Notes: a model not told the origin generated them from the sequence alone. Counted from the stretch's first letter, positions 25,603 to 34,305 are shown. The stretch: DNA of 64,000 nucleotides from Sphingosinicella terrae (GCF_003347635.1 NZ_QDFY01000011.1:1-64000), one strand, 5' to 3'. Program-made: numbers and translations.

Positions 25603-26696
25603 AGGACGACGAGCTCGGCGCGCAGGGCGCCGGCCTGCTTGAGGGCCTCGAGGATCGCGACCAGGTCCGAGGGCGCGGCGCCGATCGCGTTGACGGCGCG
25701 GACGATGTCCGAGAGTTCGGCGCCGGGCGCCATCTCGAACATGCGGACTCGCTCCTCCGCCACCTCGATATTGCTGTTCTGCTCCTCGGCGGTCTGGCCG
25801 CGGGAGAAGGGGGCCGGCTGGACGATGGTTGGATTCTCCTCGACCGCGACGGTCAGCCGTCCGTGGCTGACGGCGGCGGGGCTGATCCGGACCGCGCCGT
25901 TGATGACGACGGTGCCGGTCCGCGCATTGACGATCACCCGCGCCGGCGCGTCGGCCGGAGTGACCAGGATATTCTCGATCCGGCTCATCATCGCGGTGCG
26001 CGGCTCGGCTCCCAAGGGTGCCTCGATCGCGATCGACACGGCGTCGACCGCGCGGGCGAGCGGCTGGCCGAGATCGCCGTTGATCGCGTCGGCGACTCGC
26101 CGGGCGGTGGTGAAGTCGGCATCGGCGAGATTGAAGGTGAGCTGCGGCGCCGAGGCGAAGCCGGCATCGACCGCCCGCTCGACGGTCGCGCCGTTCGGGA
26201 TGCGGCCCGCCGAGGGCACGTTGACCGAGACCTGGGAGCCGTCCTGGGCGGAGACGCCGAGGCCGCCGACGGCGAGATTGCCCTGCGCCATCGCGTAGAT
26301 CTGGTCGTCGGCGCCGCGCAGCGGCGTCATTACCAGGGTGCCGCCGCGCAGCGATCGGGCCCGGCCGAGCGCGGAGACGGTGACGTCGAGCCGCTGGCCC
26401 GGACGCGCGAAGGCGGGAAGCTCGGCGGTGATCATCACCGCCGCGGCATTCTTGAGGGCCGGATTGACGCCCGGGGGCAAAGTGAGGCCGAAGCGCGAGG
26501 CGATCCCGCTCATGCCCCGGGTGGCGTATTCGAGATTGTCGTCGCCGGTGCCGGCGAGACCGACGACGATGCCGTAGCCGACCAGCTGGTTCGGACGCAC
26601 GCCCTGGAAGGCCCCGAGATCCTTGATCCGCGTGGCATGGGCCGGCGCCGCGAAGGCGGCGAGGGCGGCGAGGAGGAGAAGGAGGCGGCTGAGCAT
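25599..26696 (-). CDS. flgI: Flagellar P-ring protein FlgI
   Basis: A 365-residue periplasmic protein with a signal peptide (residues 1-22, ending A-H-A). I chose the ATG at 26696 because GAGG lies six bases before it and the signal peptide begins there; the frame extends further up. Family motifs include I-K-D-L-G-A-F-Q-G-V-R-P-N-Q-L-V-G-Y-G, L-A-G-T-G-D and N-A-R-T-G-T-V-V-I. It forms the P ring in the peptidoglycan around the rod. Confidence 0.95.
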   Translation of the reverse strand: MLSRLLLLLAALAAFAAPAHATRIKDLGAFQGVRPNQLVGYGIVVGLAGTGDDNLEYATRGMSGIASRFGLTLPPGVNPALKNAAAVMITAELPAFARPGQRLDVTVSALGRARSLRGGTLVMTPLRGADDQIYAMAQGNLAVGGLGVSAQDGSQVSVNVPSAGRIPNGATVERAVDAGFASAPQLTFNLADADFTTARRVADAINGDLGQPLARAVDAVSIAIEAPLGAEPRTAMMSRIENILVTPADAPARVIVNARTGTVVINGAVRISPAAVSHGRLTVAVEENPTIVQPAPFSRGQTAEEQNSNIEVAEERVRMFEMAPGAELSDIVRAVNAIGAAPSDLVAILEALKQAGALRAELVVL

Positions 26697-26704
26697 GGGA
26701 AACC

Positions 26705-27355
26705 TCAGAACGGGCTGATGATGGTGAAGAAGCGCTGCAGCCACCCCTGGCGGCTGGCGCGCGCGATCTCGCCGCGGCCGGAATAAGCGATCTGCGCGTC
26801 GGCGACCCGGGTGGAGGGGACGCGATTGTCGTGGCCGATATCCTGCGGCCGCACGATTCCGGCGACGCGGATATATTCGTCGCCGCGGTTGATCCGGACG
26901 CTCTTCTCGCCGCGGACGACGAGATTGCCGTTGGGCAGGACCTGGGCGACGGTGACGCTGATCTCGCCGAACAGCGAATTGGCCTGGGTCGAGCGGCCGG
27001 CGCCGGTGAATTCGTTGTTGCCGCCCATCGCGACGTCGCTCGGCTGGAAGAAGGAGAGCGGGCCGGTGGTCGGCGGAGTCAGGCCGAGGCTGCCGTCGCG
27101 GTTGGTGTCGGCGCCGTTGGTGGTCGTGCCCTGCATCCGCTCGACCAGGACGATGGTCAGCACGTCGCCGATCGCGGCGGCGCGGTTGCCGCTGGTGAGC
27201 GGGGCATAGCCGTTCGACGCCTGGAAGATGGCGCCATTGGCCGGCGCCGGCGGCGGCGCCTCCGGAAAGCTCGGCTCGTAGCTCGGCCGCGGCTCGCGGC
27301 CGGCGCAGAGCAGGGTCGCCGCCATGGCGAGGAAGAAGGCGCGCTTCACGATCAC
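26705..27355 (-). CDS. flgH: Flagellar L-ring protein FlgH
   Basis: Up to 216 residues. The GTG at 27355 overlaps the flgG stop; a second in-frame GTG at 27349 is also possible. A hydrophobic run ends L-L-C-A-G, where the cysteine would be lipidated, although leucine just before it is unusual for a lipobox. Conserved FlgH segments follow: I-G-D-V-L-T-I-V-L-V-E-R, then N-G-N-L-V-V-R-G-E-K, then V-R-P-Q-D-I-G and I-A-Y-S-G-R-G. It forms the outer-membrane L ring. Confidence 0.93.
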   Translation of the reverse strand: MIVKRAFFLAMAATLLCAGREPRPSYEPSFPEAPPPAPANGAIFQASNGYAPLTSGNRAAAIGDVLTIVLVERMQGTTTNGADTNRDGSLGLTPPTTGPLSFFQPSDVAMGGNNEFTGAGRSTQANSLFGEISVTVAQVLPNGNLVVRGEKSVRINRGDEYIRVAGIVRPQDIGHDNRVPSTRVADAQIAYSGRGEIARASRQGWLQRFFTIISPF

Positions 27356-28140
27356 AGCTGCTGGTTGGCGTTGCGGAGCATCTCGTCGGTCGCCGAGACC
27401 ATCTTCGCGTTCACCTCGTAGGCGCGCTGGGTCTCGATCATGTCGACCAGTTCCTGGACGACATTGACGTTGGAGCCTTCGAGTGCGCCCTGGCGCAGGG
27501 CGCCGCGGCCCTCCTCGCCCGGGCTGCCGACCTGCGGCTGGCCGCTGGCGGCGGTCTCCATGTAGAGATTGCCGCCGACCGCCTGGAGCCCGGCTTCGTT
27601 GACGAAGCGGGCGATCTCGATCCGGCCGATCTCGGTCGCCTCGGTCTGGCCCTGCTGGGTCGCCGAGACGGTGCCGTCGGCGCCGATCGTCACCGACTGG
27701 GCGCCCTCGGGGACCTGGATCTCGGGCTGGAGCGGCATCCCGTCCGAGGTGACGATCTTGCCTTCCGAGGAGAGGTGGAAATTGCCGGCCCGGCTGTAGG
27801 CGGTGCTGCCGTCGGGGCGCAGGATGCGGAAATAGCCGTCGCCCTCGATGGCGAGGTCGAACGGATTGCCGGTGGTGCTCAGCGTCCCCTGGGTGTTGAC
27901 CCGGGCGGTACCGGTCATGTGGACGCCGGTGCCGAGATTGAGGCCCACCGCATATTGGTTGTCGCCGGAGGCGGCGGCGCCGGGCGCGGTCATCATCTGG
28001 TAGGCGAGCGTCTCGAATTCCGCGCGGTCGCGACGGAATCCGGTCGTGTTCACATTGGCCAGGTTGTTGGCGATGACGCGCATCCGCGCGGCCTGGGCGT
28101 CTAGGCCCGTGCGGGCGACGTGAAGGGCGGCGTTGGACAT
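27352..28140 (-). CDS. flgG: Flagellar distal rod protein FlgG
   Basis: A 262-residue rod protein of standard length. The N-terminal helix carries V-I-A-N-N-L-A-N-V-N-T-T-G-F-R-R (about 22-37). The body contains G-D-G-Y-F and Y-S-R-A-G-N-F. The end has Q-E-L-V-D-M-I-E-T-Q-R-A-Y-E-V-N-A-K, all typical of FlgG. It builds the distal rod that spans to the hook. It lies 22 bases after flgF. Confidence 0.96.
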   Translation of the reverse strand: MSNAALHVARTGLDAQAARMRVIANNLANVNTTGFRRDRAEFETLAYQMMTAPGAAASGDNQYAVGLNLGTGVHMTGTARVNTQGTLSTTGNPFDLAIEGDGYFRILRPDGSTAYSRAGNFHLSSEGKIVTSDGMPLQPEIQVPEGAQSVTIGADGTVSATQQGQTEATEIGRIEIARFVNEAGLQAVGGNLYMETAASGQPQVGSPGEEGRGALRQGALEGSNVNVVQELVDMIETQRAYEVNAKMVSATDEMLRNANQQL

Positions 28141-28162
28141 TGGACTGCTCCTTGGATTTCGT

Positions 28163-28906
28163 TCAGCCCGGCAGCCGCATCAGGTCGGCGGCCGACGTGT
28201 CGATGTCGCGGGCGGTGGTGATGAGCCGCAGCTGGGTCTCCCAGGCGCGGCTCGCCTCGATCATGTCCATCAGGCCCTGGGTGACTTCGACGTTCGAGCC
28301 TTCGAGGCTCCGCGGCGTCAGCCGGGCCTGCGGGTCGGACGGCAGCACCCCGCCGTCGGGGACCCGGAACAGGCCGTCGAGGCCCTTGCGGATCTCCGAT
28401 CCGGCCGGGGAGGCGAGCTTCAGCCGGTCGACCTGGACCGGCTGGTTCGGGTCGCCGCCGGTGGGGACGATCCAGATCGTGCCGTCCTGGTCGATCCGGA
28501 CCGAGTCGGCGGGCGGGATCGTCACCGGGCCCTGCTCGCCGAGGACGACATGGCCGTCACCGGTGGTGAGGACGCCCGAGGGGCTCGTCATCAGGTCGCC
28601 GCGGCGGGTATAGGCCTCGCCGCCAGCGGCGGGCTGGACGGCGAGCAGGGCGTCGCCCTGCATCGCGACGTCGAGATCGCGGCCGGTCTGGTTGACCGTG
28701 CCGGCGCTCATGTCGGCAGCGAGCACCTCCTGCGAGGACTGGGCACGGGCGTCGAAGCCTTCGCCGCGGATCCACAGCGCCCGCGCCGACGTGATCTCCC
28801 GCCGGAAGCCGGTGGTGTTCGCGTTGGCGAGGTTGTGCGCGACCGCGGTCTGGCGGTGCATCGCACCGCGCAGCGCCGAGAGCGACGTGTGGATCAGACG
28901 GTCCAT
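28163..28906 (-). CDS. flgF: Flagellar proximal rod protein FlgF
   Basis: A 247-residue rod protein with H-N-L-A-N-A-N-T-T-G-F-R-R (about 24-36) and the C-terminal motif L-E-G-S-N-V-E-V-T-Q-G-L-M-D-M-I-E-A-S-R. It differs from the next gene FlgG in its middle and in R-A-W-E-T-Q near the end, as FlgF does. It sits between flgE and flgG, the usual order. Confidence 0.94.
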   Translation of the reverse strand: MDRLIHTSLSALRGAMHRQTAVAHNLANANTTGFRREITSARALWIRGEGFDARAQSSQEVLAADMSAGTVNQTGRDLDVAMQGDALLAVQPAAGGEAYTRRGDLMTSPSGVLTTGDGHVVLGEQGPVTIPPADSVRIDQDGTIWIVPTGGDPNQPVQVDRLKLASPAGSEIRKGLDGLFRVPDGGVLPSDPQARLTPRSLEGSNVEVTQGLMDMIEASRAWETQLRLITTARDIDTSAADLMRLPG

Positions 28907-28932
28907 GATTCAGTCTCCGGTCCCGTTCAGCC

Positions 28933-30225
28933 TCAGCTGCGCAGGTTCATGATCGACTGGGTCATCGCGTTGGCGGTCTCGATCGCCTTGGCGTTGGCCT
29001 GGAAGTTGCGCTGGGCCGAGATGAGCGAGACCAATTCGTCGGTGATGTCGACATTGGCGCGCTCGAGCGTGCCCGACTGGATGCGGCCGAAGCCCTCGCC
29101 GCCGGCTGCGCCGACCTGGGCCTGCCCGCTCTCGCCGGTGACCGTCCAGCGGCCGTCGCCCTGCTGGCGAAGGCCGGACGGGTTGGCGAAATTGGCGAGC
29201 AGCAACTGGCCGAGCACCTGGGTCGAACCGTCCGAGAAGGTGGCGGTGATGCTGCCGTCGTCGCCGATCGAGATATCGTTCAACCGGGCCGAGGCGATGC
29301 CGTCCTGCTCGAAGGCGCCGACGCTGAAGGAAGCGGTCTCCTGCGTGGTGGCGGTTCCGAAATCGAGCGAGATGGCGAGCGGGGCCGAGGCGCCGGTCGG
29401 GAAGACGTCGCCGAAGGCGGTCGCGCCGGACGGGCTGGTGAGCGCGCCGCTGGCATCGAAGGTGAGCTCGATCGGGGTGGCCGGGGTCGAGCCGGTGACG
29501 GTCGAGGCTTCCTCGTTGCCGACGAACAGATGGGCTTCCCAGGTGTCGGCGGCGTCGCCGTCGGCGACCGATCCGGTGCGGACGAAGTAGAGCATGGCCG
29601 GGATGGCGCTGCCCTCGCTGTCATAGACCGTGGTCTGCTGCGAATAATTGTAGCTGTTCGGGTCGAGCCGGTCGAAGGCATAGGGGTTGCTGGCGCTGTA
29701 GACCGGCCGGTCGGCCGGCTTGTCGGCCGTGCTCGGCAAGGTCGCCGAGACGTTCATCAGGCTGGTCGCGCGCGGCGTGCCGGAGGTCAGCGGCAGCTGC
29801 AGCGCGCTGGCCGAGCCCAGGCTGGCGCTGGCGATATTGCCGTTCGCGTCGGCCGGCATCACCTGCACATAGGCACCGTTGGAGTCGGTCAGATAGCGAT
29901 CGGCGTCGATCGAGAGCGAGCCGTTGCGGGTGAAATAGGTGGGGCCGCCCTCCAGGCTGTTGCGGGTGACGAAGAAGCCCGATCCCGAAATGGCCAGATC
30001 GAGCTCGCGGGCGGACGCTTCGAACCCGCCCTGGGTGAATTGCTGCTGGATGCCCTTGAGCCGCACGCCCTGGCCGGCGGTCTTGGAGGAAGCCGGCATG
30101 ATGTCGCCGAACTCGGTGCGGCTCCGCTTGAAGCCGTAGGAGCCGACATTGGCGATATTGTTCGAGATGGTGGACAAATCGGTCTGCGCGCCGCGAAGGC
30201 CGGAGAGCGAGGTGTAGAAGGACAT
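28933..30225 (-). CDS. flgE: Flagellar hook protein FlgE
   Basis: A 430-residue protein. It begins M-S-F-Y-T-S-L-S-G-L-R-G-A-Q-T-D and I-S-N-N-I-A-N-V-G-S-Y-G-F-K-R-S, the hook hallmark, and ends with N-V-D-I-T-D-E-L-V-S-L-I-S-A-Q. The centre is rich in serine, threonine and alanine and carries the surface-exposed domains. A good AGGAG precedes the ATG. It polymerises into the hook. Confidence 0.95.
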   Translation of the reverse strand: MSFYTSLSGLRGAQTDLSTISNNIANVGSYGFKRSRTEFGDIMPASSKTAGQGVRLKGIQQQFTQGGFEASARELDLAISGSGFFVTRNSLEGGPTYFTRNGSLSIDADRYLTDSNGAYVQVMPADANGNIASASLGSASALQLPLTSGTPRATSLMNVSATLPSTADKPADRPVYSASNPYAFDRLDPNSYNYSQQTTVYDSEGSAIPAMLYFVRTGSVADGDAADTWEAHLFVGNEEASTVTGSTPATPIELTFDASGALTSPSGATAFGDVFPTGASAPLAISLDFGTATTQETASFSVGAFEQDGIASARLNDISIGDDGSITATFSDGSTQVLGQLLLANFANPSGLRQQGDGRWTVTGESGQAQVGAAGGEGFGRIQSGTLERANVDITDELVSLISAQRNFQANAKAIETANAMTQSIMNLRS

Positions 30226-30249
30226 CGGAAAGGCTCCTTTTGGGGGAAT

Positions 30250-30903
30250 TCAGGAAATGCGGATGGCGGCGTCGGGGGCGAGCAGCCCCAGGCCGGTGAC
30301 CAGGCGGGCCTCGCCGCCATTGGCGGGCGACTGGATTCCGCCGATCGTGGTCCAGGTGGCGGTGGCGGTCTCGACCGGCGATCCGCCGGCGCGGGCGTTG
30401 ACGACGACGCGAAGCGGCCCTGCATTGACCGGCTCGCCGTCCTCGCCGAGGCCGTCCCAGCTGAAGTGGACGGGGCCGGCCTCCTGGGCGCCGAGCGTGA
30501 TGTTGCGGACGACCGACCCGTTCTCGTCGACGAGACTGACGGTGACCTGGTCGGCGGCGGCGCCGAGCTCGAGCTCGCCGGCATAGCTGCCGTCGCGGAG
30601 CGGCGTGGCGACGTCGGCCTCGACCAGCATCGCCCGGCCGATCCAGCTCGCGGCGTCGCCGATGCGATTGCCGGTGAGCGCCCCGGCGATCGCCTCCAGC
30701 TTCTGGTTCATCTCGGCGATGCCGGCGACCTGGCTGAACTGCGCCATCTGGGCGACCATCTGGGTATTGTCGACCGGGTTGAACGGATCCTGGGTGGTGA
30801 GCTGAGTGGTCAGCAGCCTCAGGAAGGCGTTCTGGTCGAGCCCGTTGGCCGGGCCGGCGCCGGTGGTCGAGCCGGGCGCATTGGAGGAGATGGGATCGAT
30901 CAT
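30250..30903 (-). CDS. flgD: Hook-capping protein FlgD
   Basis: A 217-residue protein. The N-terminus has the export and capping motif F-L-R-L-L-T-T-Q-L-T-T-Q-D-P-F-N-P-V-D-N-T-Q (split here: residues about 28-49), then F-S-Q-V-A-G-I. The rest has a FlgD Ig-like region with F-S-W-D-G-L-G-E-D-G. It caps the growing hook. The ATG overlaps the flgC stop. Confidence 0.94.
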   Translation of the reverse strand: MIDPISSNAPGSTTGAGPANGLDQNAFLRLLTTQLTTQDPFNPVDNTQMVAQMAQFSQVAGIAEMNQKLEAIAGALTGNRIGDAASWIGRAMLVEADVATPLRDGSYAGELELGAAADQVTVSLVDENGSVVRNITLGAQEAGPVHFSWDGLGEDGEPVNAGPLRVVVNARAGGSPVETATATWTTIGGIQSPANGGEARLVTGLGLLAPDAAIRIS

Positions 30904-31310
30904 TGGCCGAGCCTCAAGGTGTCGAGGGTGAGCGTCTTGGCGGTCTGCAGGACCTGGACGTTGTTCTGATATTGGCGCGCGGTCTCGACCATTTCGATCA
31001 GCTCGGCGGCATGGTCGACGCCGGCTTCCCAGACATAGCCGTCGGCATCGGCCAGCGGATGATCGGGGGCGTGGCGGCGGGTCGGCTCGATGCCGCCGGC
31101 GACGACGCGATCGACGCCGACGGTGGCGACGCCCGGCCCCGCCTCGACGGTACGGAAGACCGGGCGGATGGCCCGATAGGCGCCTTCGCGGGTGCCGGAG
31201 ACGGTGCCGGCATTGGCGAGGTTGGAGGCGTTGGCGTTCAGTCGGACGAGCTGCGCCGACATGGCGCGGCCGGCAATGTCGAAGACGGAGAGCGGGCGGT
31301 CCATGCTCAT
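30900..31310 (-). CDS. flgC: Flagellar proximal rod protein FlgC
   Basis: A 136-residue rod protein, typical in length. N-A-N-A-S-N-L-A-N-A-G-T-V at about 25-37 is the family N-terminal motif, and the C-terminus has E-L-I-E-M-V-E-T-A-R-Q-Y-Q-N-N-V. Start and stop overlap with flgB and flgD. Confidence 0.93.
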   Translation of the reverse strand: MSMDRPLSVFDIAGRAMSAQLVRLNANASNLANAGTVSGTREGAYRAIRPVFRTVEAGPGVATVGVDRVVAGGIEPTRRHAPDHPLADADGYVWEAGVDHAAELIEMVETARQYQNNVQVLQTAKTLTLDTLRLGQ

Positions 31311-31660
31311 TCTCCCTTGAGCGCGCGCTTGAGCGTGTTGATGCGGCCCTCGAGGAAGGAGAGGGTGGTGCGGTACTGGACCGCATTCTCCGCGAAGAGG
31401 GTCTGCTCGGTGGAAAGCTCGACCGTGTTGCCGTCGAGCGAAGGCGTCACCGGCACGCGATAGGCGACCGATTCCTCGGCGGCGCGCTGGCTGTCATAGC
31501 CGCGGCCGGCCATCTGCAGGGCGCGGTTGAAGTCGATGTCGCGGGCCCGGTAGCCCGGGGTCGCGGCATTGGCGATGTTCGAGGCGAGCAGCGACAGGCG
31601 CTGCGAGCGCAGCGCAAGCGCGGTGCCGTGGATTCCGAACAGCGAGTTTTCCTGTGCCAT
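31307..31660 (-). CDS. flgB: Flagellar proximal rod protein FlgB
   Basis: A 117-residue rod protein; the ATG at 31660 has AGGAA seven bases upstream. The helix L-L-A-S-N-I-A-N-A-A-T-P-G-Y-R-A-R-D (about 26-43) is the family signature. It is the first gene of the flgBCDEFGHIJKL operon and has a sigma-54 promoter about 70-85 bases upstream. Confidence 0.95.
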   Translation of the reverse strand: MAQENSLFGIHGTALALRSQRLSLLASNIANAATPGYRARDIDFNRALQMAGRGYDSQRAAEESVAYRVPVTPSLDGNTVELSTEQTLFAENAVQYRTTLSFLEGRINTLKRALKGE

Positions 31661-31728
31661 CGCGTCGTTCCTAAAGTTCGCCCGCCGCCTGCCGTTATCC
31701 GATAGGCGAGGGCTTGCGGGCTGGTGGA

Positions 31729-31744
31729 TGCAATGGCCGTGCCA
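31729..31744 (-). promoter_or_regulatory. Sigma-54 promoter of the flgB operon
   Basis: On the minus strand: TGGCACG (31738-31744), GCCA, TTGCA (31729-31733), a full match to the -24/-12 consensus. It lies 69 bases upstream of the flgB start in the gap shared with the divergent MotA-like gene. Confidence 0.85.
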
Positions 31745-31863
31745 GTTTGGCGCGTACCGGGGTTCCTGCCGGTAAATCGGCGTTGCGGGGGCGAGACCGG
31801 CAAATCCTTGCCGCCAGCCGGCAGGATCTTGCCGGTCCGTTTGCGTGGGGAGAGGGAGGGACG

Positions 31864-32541
31864 ATGATCGACAGCGCGGCGCGATTGTTCGATCCATTGT
31901 CCCTCCTCCTCGTCGGCGGCGGCACCCTCGCCGCGACCTTGGTCTCCTCCACTTTTGCGGACGTCCGCCGCGCCGCCGCGGCCCTCCGCCCGTTGCTGCA
32001 CGCCCGGCCCGAGCGCGACGCCGAGGCGGCCGACCATGCCGTCCGCCAGATCGGCCAGATCCTCGATATCCGCGCGATCGCCTGCGCCGACCGGGTGCGG
32101 ACCCCGGTCGAGTTCGTCCGCGAGGCTGCCCGCCGCCTGGCTGATGCCGAAGACAGCGATGCCTTCCGCGAATGGGCCAAGGCCGACATGGAGGCCCGGC
32201 GCGTGCGCCACGAGGGCGCCGTCGCGGTCTGGCGCACCGCCGGCGAAGCCGCGCCGGCCATGGGGATGATCGGCACCGTCATCGGCCTCGTCTCGATGTT
32301 CGCGCGCATGAGCGAGCCCTCGACCATGGGCGCGGCGATGGCGGTGGCGATGCTGACGACCCTCTACGGCCTCGTCATCGCCGCCTGCCTCGCCGGGCCG
32401 GTCGCGACGCGGCTCGAGCGCCTGTCCCACCTCGAGCGGCGCTGGCAGGAGAGGGCGCTCGACCGCCTCGAGGCGCTCGCGCGCGCGGAGGAGGAAGCGC
32501 GGCAAAGCTGGACGCCCCCCCGCGCCCGCGCTGTCCGATGA
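31864..32541 (+). CDS. MotA/ExbB-like stator protein lacking the first membrane helix
   Basis: A 225-residue protein; ATG at 31864 with GGGAGGG just before it. It opens D-P-L-S-L-L-L-V-G-G-G-T-L-A-A-T-L (about 10-26), which corresponds to the second helix of MotA/PomA. A cytoplasmic stretch and two more helices follow (A-M-G-M-I-G-T-V-I-G-L-V and M-L-T-T-L-Y-G-L-V-I-A-A). The first helix of ordinary MotA seems absent. It is coupled to a short MotB-like gene (ATGA). The pair could be a second stator, or a modified proton channel acting on the motor, alongside the standard motA-motB at 21080-22859. Confidence 0.75.
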   Translation: MIDSAARLFDPLSLLLVGGGTLAATLVSSTFADVRRAAAALRPLLHARPERDAEAADHAVRQIGQILDIRAIACADRVRTPVEFVREAARRLADAEDSDAFREWAKADMEARRVRHEGAVAVWRTAGEAAPAMGMIGTVIGLVSMFARMSEPSTMGAAMAVAMLTTLYGLVIAACLAGPVATRLERLSHLERRWQERALDRLEALARAEEEARQSWTPPRARAVR

Positions 32542-32984
32542 GGCTCGCCGCCGCCCCGCGCTGGGCGATCAGCTTCGCCGATCTGGCGCTGCTGCTGCTC
32601 GGCTGCTTCGTCATGCTCCACGCGATGCGTCCGCCGACGAGCGCGCCGACCGCCGCGGCGACAATCGACGCCGCGCTCGTCGCCGACCTCCAGGCCGACC
32701 TGCTCTTCGAGCCCGGCGAGGCCCGTCTCACCGCGGCCGGCGCCGCGCGCCTGCGAGCCCTGGCCGAAGGTCAAAGCGGCCGCCCCTTGCAGCTGGCCAG
32801 CCGCGGGGGCACCCAGTCCGGCGCCCGCCTCGATGCCTTCGAGCTCGCCGCGGCGCGGGCGGCGGCAGTGGCGCGGGTGCTTGGCATCGACGGTCGGTAC
32901 GTCACGGTCCAGCCAAGGCCCGACGCTGAAGCTGGTCAGTCGATCAGCCTCTTCCATATCCCTGCCGGGACACCGGCGGCTTAA
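32538..32984 (+). CDS. Short MotB-like protein
   Basis: A 148-residue protein with one N-terminal helix, W-A-I-S-F-A-D-L-A-L-L-L-L-G; Asp15 matches the ion-binding aspartate of MotB. The C-terminal part is a compact, diverged OmpA-like region (F-E-P-G-E-A-R-L, then L-A-A-A-R-A-A-A-V-A-R-V-L). It lacks the G-H-T-D and N-x-x-L-S-x-x-R-A peptidoglycan-binding pattern seen in the standard MotB here. Wall anchoring may therefore be weak or absent. Confidence 0.7.
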   Translation: MRLAAAPRWAISFADLALLLLGCFVMLHAMRPPTSAPTAAATIDAALVADLQADLLFEPGEARLTAAGAARLRALAEGQSGRPLQLASRGGTQSGARLDAFELAAARAAAVARVLGIDGRYVTVQPRPDAEAGQSISLFHIPAGTPAA

Positions 32985-33085
32985 GCCGCGATCGATCGTT
33001 TCCTTGCCGATCCGGATCGCGGCGATAGGCTGCGGTCGATGGCCGACGCATCGCCTTGCCCTCCTTCCGCTGTCGTCCTGCGACT

Positions 33086-33601
33086 ATGAGGGACCCGCCC
33101 ATCGAGACCGAGCAGTTGCGAATTCGGCCTTTCACGACCGCGGACGTAGCGAAGCTCGTCGCGCTCTTCCGCGATCGCGCCGTCGCACAATATGTCGGCG
33201 ACGGAAGCGCCCTCAGCGAGGCCGATGCTTCACTTTGGGTCCGGCGGTCGAGGGCGAATATCGATCGATACGGCTATGGCACCGGCGCCGTGGTCGAGAG
33301 AGCGTCGGGGGAAATGGTGGGCTGGGCCGGCTTCGCCCGCCCCGAAGACGCGCCGGAGGAGATCATCTACGGGTTCGATCGGGAGCGGTGGGGGCGGGGC
33401 TATGGCCACGAGGTCGTCGCAGCCATGCTCGCTCTGGCCGACGGCTTCCTCCGAATGGAGGAGGTGAGGGCCACGGTGGATTCGGCCAATGCCGTCTCGA
33501 TCCGCCTGCTGACCAAGCATGGATTCGTGCTGACGCAGCGTGGCTATCGCGGCGAGCCGGGCACCGACCTCTATGTTCGACGCTCGTCGGCGCGGAGATA
33601 A
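33086..33601 (+). CDS. GNAT-family N-acetyltransferase
   Basis: A 171-residue protein with the GNAT fold of the RimJ/RimL-like group: T-E-Q-L-R-I-R-P-F near the start, V-G-W-A-G-F-A-R, then the acetyl-CoA loop R-W-G-R-G-Y-G-H-E (about 102-110), and A-N-A-V-S-I-R-L-L-T-K-H-G-F at the end. The start is uncertain because no ribosome site is clear. It is inserted between the MotB-like gene and flgA; whether it modifies a flagellar component or is an unrelated guest is unknown. Confidence 0.8.
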   Translation: MRDPPIETEQLRIRPFTTADVAKLVALFRDRAVAQYVGDGSALSEADASLWVRRSRANIDRYGYGTGAVVERASGEMVGWAGFARPEDAPEEIIYGFDRERWGRGYGHEVVAAMLALADGFLRMEEVRATVDSANAVSIRLLTKHGFVLTQRGYRGEPGTDLYVRRSSARR

Positions 33602-33646
33602 AGGCGCAGCCTCGCGCGATCGTCGGCCCACGGACCTTCGCTCATC

Positions 33647-33662
33647 TGGCACGACCATTGCT
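33647..33662 (+). promoter_or_regulatory. Sigma-54 promoter of flgA
   Basis: TGGCACG (33647-33653), ACCA, TTGCT (33658-33662): a full -24/-12 match ending 33 bases before the flgA start. Confidence 0.85.
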
Positions 33663-33695
33663 TGTAGAGGCACGAAAGTCTCTGGAGCCACAGCC

Positions 33696-34250
33696 ATGCC
33701 GACGAAATTCCGACACCTGATCCTTGCCGCCGGCCTCGTCGCCGGGCCGGCCCTGGCGCAGGCCTTCGAGGATCTCGACCAGCTCGAGACGCAGGTGACC
33801 GCCTCCCTGGGCGCCGCCATCGGCGAGCCCGGTGGACCGGCGCGGCCGATCGACCGGCGTCTCAGGCTGCGGCCATGCCCGGAACCGGCGACCGTCGAGG
33901 CACCGGCCATGGGCGCGGTCGCGGTTCGCTGCGAGAGCGTCGGCTGGCGCATCCGGGTGCCGCTCACCGCCGGCAGCCGAACCGCCGTCGCCGCCTCCGG
34001 CGCTGCGGCCGCGGCCTCGGCGCCGGCCGAGCCGGTCGTGCGCCGCGGCGATCAGGTCCAGCTCGTCGCCATGAGCCGCAGCTTCACCGTCAGCACGACT
34101 GGCATCGCCGAAGAGGACGGCGCCCCCGGCGAGCGCATTCGCGTCCGCCGCGAGGTGGCCGCCGCCAACGGCCGCGGCAGCCGGACGACCAGCCGCGTCA
34201 TCGGCGAAGTGCTGCGCGATGGACGAGTCGCCCTTCCCGGATTTAACTGA
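33696..34250 (+). CDS. flgA: P-ring assembly chaperone FlgA
   Basis: A 184-residue periplasmic protein with a signal peptide (1-21, ending A-Q-A). It carries a C-terminal SAF-like region: V-V-R-R-G-D-Q-V-Q-L-V, then I-R-V-R and G-R-G-S-R-T-T-S-R-V-I-G-E-V. FlgA assists FlgI in forming the P ring. Rather short compared with enterobacterial FlgA, with two cysteines (R-P-C-P and R-C-E) that may pair. The ATG at 33696 follows GGAG. Confidence 0.88.
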   Translation: MPTKFRHLILAAGLVAGPALAQAFEDLDQLETQVTASLGAAIGEPGGPARPIDRRLRLRPCPEPATVEAPAMGAVAVRCESVGWRIRVPLTAGSRTAVAASGAAAAASAPAEPVVRRGDQVQLVAMSRSFTVSTTGIAEEDGAPGERIRVRREVAAANGRGSRTTSRVIGEVLRDGRVALPGFN

Positions 34251-34269
34251 TCGTCAACCCGGCCGTTAC
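34243..34269 (+). promoter_or_regulatory. FliA (sigma-28) promoter of flgM
   Basis: TTAA (34243-34246), 15 bp, GCCGTTAC (34262-34269). The -10 block is identical to the one at flagellin; the -35 has one change from TAAA. It overlaps the end of flgA and lies 36 bases before flgM. Confidence 0.6.
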
Positions 34270-34305
34270 TGATGCAAGCGCGAGCGAGCGCGAGAAAGGA
34301 ATGAC

